NCBI GenBank assembly: GCA_044375275.1
Contig: JBILMZ010000075.1
Span: 1 to 13,982, forward strand
Length of the DNA stretch: 13,982 nucleotides
Direction of reading: 5' to 3'
From: SZUA-430 sp044375275
GTDB taxonomy: Bacteria > Pseudomonadota > Alphaproteobacteria > Micropepsales > Micropepsaceae
The notes under the pieces are model-generated. The model was not told the origin of the DNA. It made no database searches and was given only the letters and a program-made list of their open reading frames with translations. The translations under genes and the position numbers were made by a program. Shown here one piece after another: positions 12,993-13,982 of this stretch (its first letter is position 1; every line of letters starts with the position of its first letter).

Positions 12993-13982
12993 TTACTCAG
13001 CCGCGTTCTTTTCGTCGACCTGCCAGGTGATGGGCGTGCCGTCGGAGTTCAGGAACTCGCTGCGCGTGGCGTCCTGCGGAGCAGGGTCGCCGGTGCGCTT
13101 GTTGAACTGTGTCATGCATTGTTCAAGCAGGTGACCCAGGTGCCAGAACTCCAGATGGCCCTTGTCGGAGAAGAACCCGTTCTGGCGCGAGGCTGACGGC
13201 GGATGGATCGAGACAAGAAGTCCGAAATCGGCGGCGAAGGCATGGCGGCATCCGGCGAGGTCGCGCACGTCCTGCATGGCGGGCGACGTGTCGAGATGCT
13301 TGCACTGCACGATGGCACTGCCATCCTTGCCGTTGGCGAACATGTCCACGCCGTAGTCATCGGCGCGCTGGTTGAGCTTTACGTCCCATCCCCAGGCGAC
13401 GAAGAGCTTTGCCACTTCCTGGCTGAACACGGCCGTCGGGGTTGATCCCTTTTCGGCGGCGATGCGATGGATTTCCTCGCGCCAGAAGGACGTGGTCGTG
13501 CGCGTCTTGAGGTCGTTGTACCATTCGTCCTTGGCTGCGGCGTAAGCCTGCTTCTGCTTCACGACCTTCATGCACTTGTCGTGCTTGTCGGTGGCTTTCA
13601 GGTGGACGAGTGTCTGCGCGTGTGCCGCCAGACCACCAAGAACCAGCGACACTGCCATATAGGTGATCCAGAACATCGGTGGCAGGAGTTCCGTGCGACC
13701 GAAGTTTGCAGGATCGAGAAAAGCGAAGTTGCCGACCTGATACGAGTACAGCGCGATGACGGAAGCGGCCGGCAGCAGGAACGCCGATGTCATGCGCCAG
13801 GGGAACTCCACGAGCTCGTTACGCGCTGTTTCCTGATCCTTCTCGACCTTGCCATCGGCGAAGTCGGCTTCGGTCAGTCCAAACTCGGACGCAGCCGGTT
13901 TCTCGCGCGTCCACGGGTTCGGGCCCAGCGCATCGGAACTCGACAGTTTCAGCAGACCGTCGGAGACAAATTTCTCCGCGGG
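12993..13982 (-). CDS. Membrane-tethered Mrr-like restriction endonuclease domain protein, N-terminus outside the window
   Basis: The frame is open from the TAA at 12993-12995 to the window edge (329 codons), with no ATG in its first 57 codons. A GTG at 13811 is an internal Val in a continuous frame, so the true start lies to the right. The visible part opens with a charged, Trp/Pro-containing segment (DALGPNPWTREKPAA). Two membrane helices follow (~65-83 and ~103-121), then a basic Lys-rich stretch and an Mrr-type nuclease domain. Its PD-(D/E)xK-like core is visible: a helix with Glu189 (SQEVAKLFVAWGWDV), Asp213 in DDYGVDMFA, and VQCK with Gln226 and Lys228. The D...QxK form is typical of Mrr_cat proteins. 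The nuclease faces the cytoplasm if the segment before the first helix does. It could act on DNA at the membrane or in defence; target unknown. It has no linked methyltransferase in view. Confidence 0.75.
   Translation of the reverse strand, partial: PAEKFVSDGLLKLSSSDALGPNPWTREKPAASEFGLTEADFADGKVEKDQETARNELVEFPWRMTSAFLLPAASVIALYSYQVGNFAFLDPANFGRTELLPPMFWITYMAVSLVLGGLAAHAQTLVHLKATDKHDKCMKVVKQKQAYAAAKDEWYNDLKTRTTTSFWREEIHRIAAEKGSTPTAVFSQEVAKLFVAWGWDVKLNQRADDYGVDMFANGKDGSAIVQCKHLDTSPAMQDVRDLAGCRHAFAADFGLLVSIHPPSASRQNGFFSDKGHLEFWHLGHLLEQCMTQFNKRTGDPAPQDATRSEFLNSDGTPITWQVDEKNAAE

Noticed and set aside
1..13982. CRISPR array, tRNA or rRNA gene, insertion sequence or prophage
   Set aside because: No regularly spaced repeats, cloverleaf-like sequences, transposase motifs or phage genes were seen by eye on either strand; a tRNAscan/Infernal run would be decisive.

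Overview
The window looks like ordinary, high-GC chromosomal DNA from an alphaproteobacterium. The strongest evidence is the linked recG, sdhE and mfd genes, an arrangement common in that class. A soluble transhydrogenase, alphaproteobacterial-style Mfd motifs and a few GANTC sites fit a Caulobacterales or Hyphomonadaceae-like host, but that finer placement is inference. I see no rRNA, tRNA, insertion sequence, CRISPR array or phage gene. Genes are tightly packed and no gene-free stretch exceeds about 110 bases.

Layout from the left: the last 41 codons of a thiolase (1-126, +) run tail to tail into a membrane-anchored DUF3089 protein (110-1372, -) that seems to have lost its catalytic serine. 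A three-gene leftward set follows: a TauE/SafE-type permease (2902-3687), an APH-fold phosphotransferase (1848-2861) and a DUF6285 protein (1474-1851). A GcvA-like LysR regulator (3758-4651, +) diverges from it across a 70-base region holding a LysR-type operator palindrome and a second palindrome. The kinase plus DUF6285 pair resembles LvaA/LvaB-type 4-hydroxyacyl-CoA kinases, so this block may be a regulated uptake-and-activation locus for a hydroxy acid. This is the closest thing to an undercharacterised system here.

The centre is genome maintenance. recG (4643-6727, -) lies 25 bases downstream of an alpha/beta hydrolase (6753-7664, -). Divergent from that pair are sdhE (7757-8029, +), the flavin-attachment factor for succinate dehydrogenase, and mfd (7986-11432, +), the transcription-repair coupling factor, which share 44 bases in two frames.

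On the right, sthA (11544-12989, +) encodes the soluble NAD(P) transhydrogenase. It ends 3 bases from a convergent, window-truncated gene (12993-13982, -) for a membrane-tethered Mrr-like nuclease. Its reading frame stays open to the window edge, so its true start is outside.

Three convergent pairs overlap or nearly touch, leaving no room for intergenic terminators. Most genes are housekeeping. No wholly new system is evident, but the permease-kinase-DUF6285 locus, the DUF3089 pseudoenzyme and the membrane Mrr protein deserve follow-up.
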